Assembly (NCBI GenBank): GCA_017962965.1
Contig: JAGCUI010000026.1
Location: 99,795 to 163,794 of the forward strand
DNA: 64,000 nucleotides
Reading direction: 5' to 3'
Source: Treponema sp.
GTDB taxonomy: Bacteria; Spirochaetota; Spirochaetia; Treponematales; Treponemataceae
Shown here: piece after piece, positions 34,522 to 42,835 of the stretch
How the letters are laid out: every line of letters starts with the position of its first letter
Position numbering within the stretch: position 1 is the first letter of the stretch
Notes under the pieces: model-generated
Databases searched by the model: none
What the model was told of the DNA's origin: nothing
The model's input: only the letters and a program-made list of their open reading frames with translations
Translations under genes and position numbers: made by a program

Positions 34522-35073
34522 TTATTTGATTTCGTAATCCTTGTTAAAGGCTGCCTCAATTGTGGCAATATTAATAGGATTGAATTTTTTGTTTCTTGCA
34601 GAAATTGCTTCATCAAGGGCATATTCAAATGGTTTTACACCGCTGATCATTCCTTTACAAACCTTTGCAAGACAGCCAAGAACAACCATGTTTGCACCAC
34701 GAGGGTTATTGCTTTCCATAGCCATTTCGTTACAAGGAAGTGCCAGGGTTTTGATGTCTGTACGGCTTGGTTTAATATCAATAAGGCTTGAATTATAGAT
34801 TAAAAGTCCGTTTGGTTTTAAAAGCTGTTCGAACTTTGTCATACTTGGTTTATTCAATGCTACAACAACATCAGGGTTTTCGATTACAGGAGAAGCAACT
34901 TCTTCATCGCTTACGATTACAGAACAGTTAGCAGTTCCTCCTCTCATTTCGGCACCATAAGAAGGAATATGAGATACGTATTTATCTTCGCTCATTCCGG
35001 CTAAAGTAAGGATTTTTCCGGCAAGAATTACACCCTGTCCGCCAAATCCTGCAAAAATTATTTCAGTAGTCAT
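34522..35073 (-). CDS. 2-oxoacid:ferredoxin oxidoreductase, gamma subunit
   Basis: A 183-residue gamma subunit of the KorC/VorC type. EIIFAGFGGQGVILAGKIL at the N-terminus, then SHIPSYGAEMRGGTANCSVIVS and PDVVVALNKPSM are family hallmarks. It forms the CoA-reactive complex with the subunits encoded upstream; its start overlaps the TPP-subunit stop by one base. Confidence 0.94.
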   Translation of the reverse strand: MTTEIIFAGFGGQGVILAGKILTLAGMSEDKYVSHIPSYGAEMRGGTANCSVIVSDEEVASPVIENPDVVVALNKPSMTKFEQLLKPNGLLIYNSSLIDIKPSRTDIKTLALPCNEMAMESNNPRGANMVVLGCLAKVCKGMISGVKPFEYALDEAISARNKKFNPINIATIEAAFNKDYEIK

Positions 35074-35867
35074 TACGCATTTCCTCCTACAACGCCTGCA
35101 GTTGGTCTTGCTGCTTCAGGAATATTACCTGCCGGTACATCTCTGAATACTCCAAGCGGATAATAAGGTTCCATAGCATCCTTTACCCAGTCTGCTGCAA
35201 CAGTTGGATTTACACCCCAGTTTGTAGGACACATAGAAAGAATTTCTACAAAGGAATAACCTTTACCTTCCTTCTGATATGTCAAAGCTTTTTTGATTGC
35301 TGCCTTAGTCTGATTAATGTGCTTTACATCATAAACGGCACAGCGTTCAATATATTTTGGTTCTACTAAAGTATTGATGATTTCGCATGCACGGATTGGA
35401 TATCCAACTTCGTCTGCATTTCTTCCGTAAGGAGTTGTTTTTGTTACCTGCCCTACCAAAGATGTTGGAGCCATCTGTCCGCCTGTCATACCGTAGATTG
35501 CATTATTGATAAAGATTACAGTAATGTTTTCTCCGCGGTTTGCAGCGTGTACTGTTTCTGCAGTACCGATAGCAAGTAAGTCTCCGTCTCCCTGATAGCT
35601 GATTACAACCTTATCAGGATGAACACGCTTCATACCTGTTGCAACTGCCGGTGCTCTACCGTGCGCTGCTTCACAGGCATCTACGTTAATATAATTATAT
35701 GCATATACTGCACAACCAACAGGAGCAACCAAAAGCACATCCTGCTGAATATTTAATTCATCTATTACCTGTGCAATGAGTTTATGAACAATTCCATGTC
35801 CACAGCCGGCACAATAGTGTGTTTTTACATCGCACATTGATTTTGGGAATTCATATTTCTTAGTCAT
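35073..35867 (-). CDS. 2-oxoacid:ferredoxin oxidoreductase, TPP-binding subunit
   Basis: A 264-residue subunit with the thiamine diphosphate fold: CAGCGHGIVHKLIAQV, GRAPAVATGMKRVHPDK, the GDGDLLAIG...N...NNAIYGMTGGQMAPTS motif that holds Mg-TPP. The C-terminus includes EILSMCPTNWGVNP. It pairs with VorB. No ferredoxin domain is fused; the separate ferredoxin at 36922 supplies the clusters. Confidence 0.94.
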   Translation of the reverse strand: MTKKYEFPKSMCDVKTHYCAGCGHGIVHKLIAQVIDELNIQQDVLLVAPVGCAVYAYNYINVDACEAAHGRAPAVATGMKRVHPDKVVISYQGDGDLLAIGTAETVHAANRGENITVIFINNAIYGMTGGQMAPTSLVGQVTKTTPYGRNADEVGYPIRACEIINTLVEPKYIERCAVYDVKHINQTKAAIKKALTYQKEGKGYSFVEILSMCPTNWGVNPTVAADWVKDAMEPYYPLGVFRDVPAGNIPEAARPTAGVVGGNA

Positions 35868-36918
35868 AGCTTTTTACCTTCTCAATAATTGCATCAACCT
35901 TTGGAATAATTCCGCCCGGTTCACCATAAAAATCAACATCGCTTACCTTACGGCCAGAATAAAGTTTAACATCCTGAACCATCTGTCCCATAGACATTTC
36001 TACAGTAAGAATCTTTTTTGCCTTTGCACATGCTTTTTCAAGTTCTTTCTGTGGGAACGGCCACAAAGTAATTGGTCTGAATAATCCGGCTTTGATTCCC
36101 ATATCTCTAAGCATTTTTACTGCTTTTTTACAAACGCGTGCTGCAGTTCCGTAGCCTGTTAAGATGTAGTCTGCATCTTCGCACATATATACTTCTGCTG
36201 CAGTTTCGTTGTCCTGAATCTTCTGGTAGTTTTCGAACAATGCCTTTGTATGAGCATTTAATTCTCCGTCCACTCCAGAAAGTTTTAAAGACATGATTTT
36301 GTTCTGAGCTCTGTCGCCAGTTTTTCCTGTTAATGCCCAAGGCTTTGCAGGGAACTTAGTAACGTTTTCAGGAAGAATACAAGGTTCACTCATCTGTCCA
36401 AGGTATCCGTCTCCCAAAATCATTACTGCAACTCTGTATTTATCTGCAATATCAAATGCTTTTACAGTCCAGTCTGCCATTTCCTGAACGGTTCCCGGAG
36501 CAATTACAACTACATGATAGTCTCCGTTTCCACCGCCTCTTGTAGCCTGAAAGTAGTCTCCCTGAGCACCAGAAATGTTTCCAAGCCCTGGTCCTCCACG
36601 CATCATGTTTACGATTACGCAAGGAAGCTGTGCACCTGAAATATAAGAAATTCCTTCCTGTTTAAGAGAGATTCCAGGAGAAGAAGATGAAGTCATTGCT
36701 CTGGCTCCGGCAGCACTTGCACCCATTACCATGTTGATAGCAGCAAGCTCTGATTCAGCCTGTAAGAAGGTTCCTCCTGTTTCAGGAAGACGCTTTGCCA
36801 TATAAGCCGGGATTTCATTCTGTGGTGTAATAGGATAAGCAAAATAAAAACGACAGCCTGCTCTGATTGCAGCTTCGCCAATTGCTTCGTTTCCTTTCAT
36901 TAAAACTTTATTACTCAT
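35860..36918 (-). CDS. vorB: 2-oxoacid:ferredoxin oxidoreductase, alpha subunit VorB type
   Basis: A 352-residue alpha subunit. The opening VLMKGNEAIGEAAIRAGCRF, YFAYPITPQNEIPAYMAKRLPE, TSSSSPGISLKQEGISYISG and RGGPGLGNISGAQGDYFQAT match the VorB-type (2-oxoisovalerate) alpha subunit more than KorA. The complex reversibly decarboxylates a branched-chain 2-oxoacid to acyl-CoA with ferredoxin, or runs in reverse as reductive carboxylation. The gene overlaps the TPP-subunit gene by eight bases. Substrate choice between 2-oxoisovalerate and 2-oxoglutarate cannot be proven from sequence. Confidence 0.9.
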   Translation of the reverse strand: MSNKVLMKGNEAIGEAAIRAGCRFYFAYPITPQNEIPAYMAKRLPETGGTFLQAESELAAINMVMGASAAGARAMTSSSSPGISLKQEGISYISGAQLPCVIVNMMRGGPGLGNISGAQGDYFQATRGGGNGDYHVVVIAPGTVQEMADWTVKAFDIADKYRVAVMILGDGYLGQMSEPCILPENVTKFPAKPWALTGKTGDRAQNKIMSLKLSGVDGELNAHTKALFENYQKIQDNETAAEVYMCEDADYILTGYGTAARVCKKAVKMLRDMGIKAGLFRPITLWPFPQKELEKACAKAKKILTVEMSMGQMVQDVKLYSGRKVSDVDFYGEPGGIIPKVDAIIEKVKSYD

Positions 36919-36921
36919 ATC

Positions 36922-37134
36922 TTACTCTGCCTCAATTTCAATAACACAATCAGGGCACATAGTTGCACAGAAAGTGCAGGCAATACAACTTGCCTCATCA
37001 TTACATACAGGATAATTAACTCCCTGTCCATTTGTATCTTTTGACATTTCAAGGATATTTTTAGGACAAACACGAATACATAGTCCGCATCCTTTACATC
37101 GTTCCTTGTCGATAATAGGTTTTCCTTTAGCCAT
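36922..37134 (-). CDS. 2x[4Fe-4S] ferredoxin subunit of the 2-oxoacid oxidoreductase
   Basis: A 70-residue ferredoxin with two cluster motifs: CKGCGLCIRVCPKNI and CIACTFCATMCPDCVI. It starts the vor operon, with an ATG 34 bases downstream of the -10 and GGAG in the leader (CTGGAG). It matches the delta (VorD/KorD-like) subunit that carries electrons from TPP. Confidence 0.94.
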   Translation of the reverse strand: MAKGKPIIDKERCKGCGLCIRVCPKNILEMSKDTNGQGVNYPVCNDEASCIACTFCATMCPDCVIEIEAE

Positions 37135-37167
37135 GTGAACTCCAGAAAAAAGTATTTTTATATTCTA

Positions 37168-37232
37168 ATAATATATAATTTCCCAAATAATTTCAATACA
37201 GTAATATTAAATTTCTTTAGTATTATTAAAGT
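37168..37232 (-). promoter_or_regulatory. Promoter and operator-like block of the vor operon
   Basis: On the minus strand TTGAAA (37196-37191), 17 bases, TATTAT (37173-37168). Immediately upstream lies the 30-bp block 37203-37232, matching 29552-29581 at 27 of 30 positions. The -35 forms part of a TATTGAAA half-site, as in the other promoter. Both blocks are 68-75 bases before the first start codon. Confidence 0.75.
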
Positions 37233-37265
37233 CTAGCCAGTACCGTCCAAAACAACCCCTGTTTA

Positions 37266-37338
37266 ATAGTTTTGCCCCGTAAAACTATAAACGCCTGGAG
37301 TAACATTAAATGATGACAAAGCGACAAACTCAGGCGTT
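37266..37338 (-). terminator. Two stacked hairpins downstream of the HD-domain gene
   Basis: AACGCCTG-AGT (37290-37301, one bulge) pairs with ACT-CAGGCGTT (37328-37338); it starts right after the HD gene's stop and on the minus strand is followed by TATAGTTTT. A second hairpin ATAGTTTT/AAAACTAT (37266-37288) with a GC-rich seven-base loop follows. The first is a plausible weak terminator; the pair could also be a structured RNA element. Confidence 0.4.
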
Positions 37339-37339
37339 A

Positions 37340-38047
37340 TTATGCATTGAACCAATTAGCTGCACTCTGATCCGCCAGCTGTAGCAATAATACCAGAGGG
37401 TTTTCCAAAAAGTTAGAATAATTAATCTGTTCTGTATCCGTTAAATCGCTGAATCCCATGTGGCGGCTCACTGCTTCGAGCACAGTACGGTTTTTAATAA
37501 GCGACGGGAAAATCTCAAGCATTTTTAAAACAGATTCGTTTCCATGCCCTAAATTTCTGTTATCGCTTTTAGTTTTGAAAAAAGGCTGTTTAATCCAGTT
37601 ACCGTTTATATCCTTTGTATTACGGAATTCTGTTGTATAAAAGCCTGTCTTACAAAAATCGTGGCACAATGCAGAAATAAAAATATCGTAGGCACTTACA
37701 ACAAATCTATCCTTTATAGGACTTGATAAAAAGTTTTCCATAAGAGGTTTTGTAAATACTAAAGACTGGCGCACAACCATAAGTGAATGAATGCTCAACC
37801 CGCCTTTAAAGTCTCCGTGGAATCTTGAAGAAGCAGGAGCTGTCCAGAAATCGCTTTCATCAAGCCAGTCGCACAAGGCAGCAGATTCAGTTTTGTTTTT
37901 GATGATGTAATTAATCATTTCTGTAAAACAAGGCTTTACTGCTTCCAAAACATAGGTGCCGTTTTCCTGGATGGGGCTGAACTCCTTAAAAATATCAAGT
38001 AATTCATCTGTTTCGCTGTAGAGTTTTAATTTTTCTTCTTCTGTCAT
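37340..38047 (-). CDS. HD-domain-like hydrolase
   Basis: A 235-residue cytosolic protein with the HD metal-site pattern: IHSLMVVRQSL for the first histidine, ALCHDFCKTGFY for the HD pair followed by the usual lysine, and AVSRHMGFSDL for a later histidine. HD proteins are usually metal-dependent phosphohydrolases. The end (NPLVLLLQLADQSAANWF) resembles the ADxxA-type closing segment of such domains. It is a single-gene unit between the vor promoter and the OmpA-family gene. Substrate unknown. Confidence 0.78.
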   Translation of the reverse strand: MTEEEKLKLYSETDELLDIFKEFSPIQENGTYVLEAVKPCFTEMINYIIKNKTESAALCDWLDESDFWTAPASSRFHGDFKGGLSIHSLMVVRQSLVFTKPLMENFLSSPIKDRFVVSAYDIFISALCHDFCKTGFYTTEFRNTKDINGNWIKQPFFKTKSDNRNLGHGNESVLKMLEIFPSLIKNRTVLEAVSRHMGFSDLTDTEQINYSNFLENPLVLLLQLADQSAANWFNA

Positions 38048-38087
38048 TTTGCTTTCCTTTTAATCACTTTTTGTTAGTCTTATATTA

Positions 38088-39284
38088 CTATTCTAAAATG
38101 GTAATTTCAACACGTCTGTTTCGTGCCCTACCTTCTTCTGTTTCATTTGTATCAATTGGTTTTGAGCCGCCGCTTGCCTTACAGATAAATCTTTCTTCCT
38201 TGATTCCGCGTTTTACAAGCTCTTTAATGATTGTCATGGCTCGTTCATAAGAAAGCTCTTTTTCGTTATCAATGCTTCCAACCCTTGCTGTATGCCCCTC
38301 TACCAAAAGCATGGAATCTATATTTTTTAAAGCCTGGGCAATCTTATCAAGTCTTTCTTCTTCACCTTCTATAAGCTCTGCACTGTCGGGTTTAAATTTT
38401 AAATCCATGAGTGTAAGCCTTAAACCGTAATCAGTTTTTTCAAAGCCGATGTCTTCCAGATTAATAAGTGAACTTTTAATTTCTTCTTCGTTTACAGAAG
38501 GCGGATAATCTGTAAAAAGCGAGATACTTCCCTTAAACTGATGTCTTGAACCGTCAAAATAAACAAAGGTTTCATCAACCTGGTCGCTTACTAAAAGGGC
38601 TGTGCCGTTTTCCTTACTTACATAAATTGTTGCAGTATGATTTCCGTATGCTTTTTCAAGCTGCTCGTCTCCGTATTCATCCTTTTCTTCATCAAGGTAT
38701 GAATATCTTGTGGCCCATTTTGCAGTAATTACATATACTTCCTGATTATTAAAAACTGAATCCCTAACATAATGATACTGAACATAAATTTTTGTTCTTG
38801 TAAAAACACCTTTATTTAAAGGATCTACTGCTCGAATTGCATAGGCTTCCCAGGTATCTCCTTTTTTAATTGGGGTTGAAGGATAAGAGGGAAAGCTTCT
38901 GAAGGACGGGTAGCCGTTATCCTCGGTCATTTCAAAAATACCCTCCTGGTCAATATAAAAGCCTGAAGAGATAGCCTGATGAATGCCTGAGTTTATATAA
39001 TTTGTTCCACGTCTTGTATCCTGATTTACATAAAATTCGCCGTTGTAATAAGTAATTTCATCCTTGGTTACAGGAGCAATGTATGATTTAATTTCGCGTG
39101 ATAAAAGCCCTTTGTATTTTCCGTTTTCGTAGCATCTTAAATCTGTTCGTTCTGTAAGTGAATAAGAGCGTGTTCCCTTATAAATTATTTCGTTATTAAT
39201 ACCGGCTACTGAATTTTGAGCATGCAAAGAAAAAATAAGGAGTGAAAAAATTAAAACAAAGCATTTACGGCTAAAAATTTTCAT
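38088..39284 (-). CDS. OmpA-family outer-membrane/peptidoglycan-associated protein
   Basis: A 398-residue protein with a signal peptide (KIFSRKCFVLIFSLLIFSLHA). The C-terminal OmpA-like domain (about residues 290-398) shows LTLMDLKFKPDSAEL, LLVEGHTARVGS, LSYERAMTIIKELVKRGI and GRARNRRVEITI, which bind diaminopimelate in peptidoglycan. The N-terminal half is beta-rich and unassigned. The start at 39284 is preferred over one 12 codons upstream because it follows a Shine-Dalgarno-like AAGGA and begins the signal peptide. Confidence 0.88.
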   Translation of the reverse strand: MKIFSRKCFVLIFSLLIFSLHAQNSVAGINNEIIYKGTRSYSLTERTDLRCYENGKYKGLLSREIKSYIAPVTKDEITYYNGEFYVNQDTRRGTNYINSGIHQAISSGFYIDQEGIFEMTEDNGYPSFRSFPSYPSTPIKKGDTWEAYAIRAVDPLNKGVFTRTKIYVQYHYVRDSVFNNQEVYVITAKWATRYSYLDEEKDEYGDEQLEKAYGNHTATIYVSKENGTALLVSDQVDETFVYFDGSRHQFKGSISLFTDYPPSVNEEEIKSSLINLEDIGFEKTDYGLRLTLMDLKFKPDSAELIEGEEERLDKIAQALKNIDSMLLVEGHTARVGSIDNEKELSYERAMTIIKELVKRGIKEERFICKASGGSKPIDTNETEEGRARNRRVEITILE

Positions 39285-39297
39285 ATCTGTTCCTTTC

Positions 39298-39333
39298 TTG
39301 ATTTTATACCAATTGCACAATAAAATCTATTTT
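39298..39333 (+). promoter_or_regulatory. Promoter of the DUF3943 gene, leaderless
   Basis: TTGATT (39298-39303), 17 bases, TAAAAT (39321-39326), then seven bases to the ATG at 39334. There is no Shine-Dalgarno. Confidence 0.6.
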
Positions 39334-40695
39334 ATGAAACAAAGGTTACTGATTTTTGCACTATTATTTTCATTTATCTTTTCACGCGGTTTTTCACAAG
39401 CCAAAGCAAAAGACCGTGTAATTGCCGCCGGAGAAATGCTTACCGTAAACCTTTTTCTCTTTGATTTAAACACCCTTTTTTTAGAATCAGACCCGCCCCA
39501 GGTGAGCTTTGATATTTTTCTTAAGAACTTAAAAACTCCATGGATCTGGGATTTTTCAAGCTTTAAAAGAAATCAGTTTTTCCACCCTTATATCGGAGCA
39601 ACCTATTTTAATTCCGGCCGTGCAAATAACCTTGGTTTTTATGAATCTTTTTTACTTTCTGCAGCCGGTTCTTTTATATGGGAAACCTATCTTGAAGGAC
39701 CTGTAAGCTCTGCAAACGACTTTATTACAACTCCATTGGCCGGCTCCATTGTGGGAGAAATCATGCATCGTCTTTATTTTTGTGCCTACGACGTTTCCCC
39801 GTTTCTTTCTTTTTTTGTAAGCCCGGTAGATTCCATAAACTCTTTTTTGCGCGATAAAAACGCCGTTCGCCCGGAAGGAAAAATCTACAGTATGGATGTC
39901 TTTTTTTCTTCAGGCTTTAATTCATCTTCTTTTAATTTTGATTCTGCCTCGTATTCTTCCTATACAAACTTTTATTACCCGTCCTTAGGCTTTGGTCTTG
40001 ATATCGTTTACCAAAACCCTTACGGCCACAAAACAAAAGAGCCTTTGGATCAGTTTAATTTTAGAACAGGAACTTACGGCGCAATTGATTACGGCTTACT
40101 TTACATGAAGGCAGACGGAACTCTTTATTCATGGCCGTACTATTTAAAAAACGAGGATAATAAACACAATCTTGGAATTAGCTTTGATTACGATGTTTAT
40201 AAAGCTACCGACATTAATCTTTCAACCTCATCCATTGGTTTTACAGATAAACACCTTCTAAAACTTTCTGATAAAGAGCTTACTTCAAACTTAGAATTAA
40301 ACTTTGTTTATCTAGCAGCCTCAGATAATTATTTTCTTTTAAAAAAGGATTCAAGCATTACAAAAAGCGCAAAGCAGCCTGTATACACTTATAAATTAGG
40401 CCCTGAATTAAAATTTGATTTAGCATTTAAATCTCAAAATTATAAAATCTATTCAAGCCTTGTTTTAGATTATCTATTTACAATCCCTGGAAGCACAATC
40501 GATTCAAAGTTTATAAGCGATGCATTTATCTTTATGGTGGAAGCAGGCTTTGAACATAAAATTACAGGCAACTTTTACCTTGGCATAAACGACTTTCTTT
40601 ACTTTAAAAACGATATAAATAAAAAAGACGAAATCTGTTCTACCGTACAGGCATCAAATTTCGTCTTGTTATACGCAAAGTATTATTTTAATTAA
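39334..40695 (+). CDS. DUF3943 domain exported protein
   Basis: A 453-residue protein with a signal peptide (MKQRLLIFALLFSFIFSRGFS). The DUF3943 signature is visible near residues 80-160: HPYIGATYFNSGRANNLGFY, SFLLSAAGSFIWETYLEG, SSANDFITTPLAGSIVGEIM. The rest is aromatic and beta-rich and could be an outer-membrane barrel; it ends in phenylalanine-asparagine. The start is set at 39334 because the upstream ATG would add 12 residues before the signal peptide and lies in the promoter. Function unknown. Confidence 0.82.
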   Translation: MKQRLLIFALLFSFIFSRGFSQAKAKDRVIAAGEMLTVNLFLFDLNTLFLESDPPQVSFDIFLKNLKTPWIWDFSSFKRNQFFHPYIGATYFNSGRANNLGFYESFLLSAAGSFIWETYLEGPVSSANDFITTPLAGSIVGEIMHRLYFCAYDVSPFLSFFVSPVDSINSFLRDKNAVRPEGKIYSMDVFFSSGFNSSSFNFDSASYSSYTNFYYPSLGFGLDIVYQNPYGHKTKEPLDQFNFRTGTYGAIDYGLLYMKADGTLYSWPYYLKNEDNKHNLGISFDYDVYKATDINLSTSSIGFTDKHLLKLSDKELTSNLELNFVYLAASDNYFLLKKDSSITKSAKQPVYTYKLGPELKFDLAFKSQNYKIYSSLVLDYLFTIPGSTIDSKFISDAFIFMVEAGFEHKITGNFYLGINDFLYFKNDINKKDEICSTVQASNFVLLYAKYYFN

Positions 40696-41330
40696 ATACC
40701 CAAATGTTCTCCAACCAAAATTACCTTGATTCTGCCTTCCGGGCGGCACATTCTTGTTTCTACAAATTCACAGCAGCAGCTTTGTGGTGAAAGACAATCT
40801 GAACATGCTCCTGTAATTTTACAAGGAATTTCAAGATTAAAACGATTGTTGTTACAAGGTGCTGTAAAATTTCTTACCTTAAGATAAGCTTCGTCCATAT
40901 CCTTTACAATCTTATTCATTCCGGCAATTACCAGAACACTGTCAGGACCATAACACAAGGCTGCAACTCTGTTTCCAACACCGTCTATATTAAAAAGCTC
41001 TCCGTCCTGTGTAATAGCGTTACTGCTCATAATGAATGTATTACAGGTAAGTGAATCTTTCATAAGCTTTGTTCTTTCTTCAGGATTTTTGGCTGTATCA
41101 CGGTCTATGATTTTATATCCCTTTTGTTTTACAGCAGTTCTTAATCCGATTTCATCAGCAGTCATAGAACCACCCCATGAAACTACATGGTCCGAAGGAA
41201 TTAAAGAAATTGCTTTTTCAAGGGCTTCTTGTTTTGTTGAACAATAAAATGCTTCAAAATGTCTTTTTTTAAGTGCCTTTACAACAGTCGGGCCGAATAC
41301 ATCATAACGATTTTTTACAGTCTCTAACAT
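40692..41330 (-). CDS. LUD domain (lactate-utilisation-type) protein
   Basis: A 212-residue protein of the LUD family (LutC/YkgG-like). KALKKRHFEAFYCSTKQEALEKAI, the VVSWGGSMTADEIGL motif, FIMSSNAITQDGELFNIDGVGNRVAALCYGP and CKITGACSDCLSPQSCCCEF are typical of the short, stand-alone LUD group with a cysteine-rich end. The start at 41330 follows an AGAGG ribosome site; the frame upstream is not needed. It overlaps the convergent DUF3943 gene by four bases. The enzymatic role is not established. Confidence 0.88.
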   Translation of the reverse strand: MLETVKNRYDVFGPTVVKALKKRHFEAFYCSTKQEALEKAISLIPSDHVVSWGGSMTADEIGLRTAVKQKGYKIIDRDTAKNPEERTKLMKDSLTCNTFIMSSNAITQDGELFNIDGVGNRVAALCYGPDSVLVIAGMNKIVKDMDEAYLKVRNFTAPCNNNRFNLEIPCKITGACSDCLSPQSCCCEFVETRMCRPEGRIKVILVGEHLGI

Positions 41331-41437
41331 AAATACCTCTTGGATAAAAAGTATATCATAATATAAGAAAAAAAAGATTAAATATTTTGTTATATTGCTT
41401 GCCCCAAAATCAAATATCGTGTAGATTTGAGTTCTAT

Positions 41438-41452
41438 AACAGAATTTCTGTT
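41438..41452 (+). promoter_or_regulatory. Perfect inverted repeat in the dat leader
   Basis: AACAGA-ATT-TCTGTT is a 15-base perfect dyad 30 bases upstream of the dat start. It may be an operator or a small mRNA hairpin. The stretch from 41331 to 41482 otherwise shows an AT-rich region that would hold divergent promoters. Confidence 0.35.
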
Positions 41453-41482
41453 TGTTTATCACATTGTAATGGGAGAAAGTCG

Positions 41483-42829
41483 ATGTCAAAAAAAGGCACC
41501 AATCAGTATTACATTACCAGACAGGAAACCACAGAATCTAATGCCCGTAGTTATCCGCGAAAATTTCCAATCGCGATTAATAAAGCTAAAGGCTCATGGG
41601 TTGAGGACGTAGAAGGAAACAAATATCTGGACTTTTTGTGTGGAGCCGGTACTTTAGCACTGGGCCACAATTATGAACAAATTAATCAGGCAATGATTGA
41701 AATGCTTTCAAGTGATCAGCCTTTACACATTCTTGATTTAATCAGCCCTGTAAAGGATGAATTTGTTGAAACACTTTTGAGCAAGCTTCCCGCTGAATTT
41801 GCAAAGGATGCAAAGATTCAGTTCTGTTCACCAAGCGGAACAGATGCAACAGACGCAGCAATCAAACTGTGTAAGACTGCAACAGGAAGAGCAAACATCG
41901 TAAGCTTTGGCGGCGGTTACCACGGAATGGGACACGGAGCCCTTTCATGCACAGGAAACCTCAATGCCAAGAATGCAGTAAACGGATTAATGCCGGGAGT
42001 ATATTTCTTCCCTTATCCATACTCTTACAGATGTCCTTTTGGTCTTGGAAACGAAGAAGGTGTTAAAGCTGCCTGCAATTATTTTGAACGAACTTTAAAA
42101 GATCCGGAAAGCGGTATTACAAAACCAGCCTGCGTTATTTTAGAGCCGATTCAGGGCGAAGGCGGAGTTATCCCGGCTCCAGTTGAATTCTTAAAGACAG
42201 TTAGAAGAGTTACTCAGGAACTTGATATTCCGTTAATCATAGACGAAATTCAGTGCGGTATGGGCCGAAGCGGTAAGCTTTTTGCCTTTGAATACGCTGA
42301 TATTATCCCGGATGTTCTTTTGATTTCCAAAGCAATCGGAGGTTCACAGCCGCTTTCTGTTGTTGTATACAATAAAAAGCTTGATAAGTGGACAGCGGGT
42401 GCTCATGCAGGAACCTTCCGCGGAAACCAGCTTGCAATGAAGGCCGGCACAATCGTATTAAACACAGTTTCTAAACCAGAATTTTTAAAGGACGTAACAA
42501 GAAAAAGCGAACTCATTCAGAAAAGAATGAATACCCTTAAGTCAAAGGTAAAAATTATCGGTGACTTTAGAGGAAAAGGTCTTATGTTTGGAACAGAATT
42601 TATAGATCCAAAAGGCAAAAAAGACGTTTTAGGTTCATACCCTGCATGCGGAGAAATTGCTGCCCAGGTACAAAAGCTTTGCTTCCAGAACGGCCTCATT
42701 GTAGAAAAAGGCGGTAGAAACGGTGCAGTTATGAGATTTTTGTGTGCATTGAATATTACCGACGAAGACTTGAACAAAGGTCTTGATATCTTTGAAAAAG
42801 CAGTTCTTCAGGTAAATAAAAAATACTAA
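41483..42829 (+). CDS. dat: Diaminobutyrate-2-oxoglutarate transaminase
   Basis: A 448-residue class III PLP aminotransferase. EDVEGNKYLDFLCGAGTLALGHN, QFCSPSGTDATDAAIKLCKT, PLIIDEIQCGMGRSGKLFAF and the PLP lysine K283 in LISKAIGGSQPLS follow the DABA-aminotransferase pattern, and ESNARSYPRKFPI near the N-terminus is characteristic of that group. It makes L-2,4-diaminobutyrate from aspartate semialdehyde and glutamate. The start at 41483 has GGGAGAAAG upstream; the longer frame from 41387 is not favoured. Six bases separate it from the decarboxylase. Confidence 0.92.
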   Translation: MSKKGTNQYYITRQETTESNARSYPRKFPIAINKAKGSWVEDVEGNKYLDFLCGAGTLALGHNYEQINQAMIEMLSSDQPLHILDLISPVKDEFVETLLSKLPAEFAKDAKIQFCSPSGTDATDAAIKLCKTATGRANIVSFGGGYHGMGHGALSCTGNLNAKNAVNGLMPGVYFFPYPYSYRCPFGLGNEEGVKAACNYFERTLKDPESGITKPACVILEPIQGEGGVIPAPVEFLKTVRRVTQELDIPLIIDEIQCGMGRSGKLFAFEYADIIPDVLLISKAIGGSQPLSVVVYNKKLDKWTAGAHAGTFRGNQLAMKAGTIVLNTVSKPEFLKDVTRKSELIQKRMNTLKSKVKIIGDFRGKGLMFGTEFIDPKGKKDVLGSYPACGEIAAQVQKLCFQNGLIVEKGGRNGAVMRFLCALNITDEDLNKGLDIFEKAVLQVNKKY

Positions 42830-42835
42830 AGGCCT

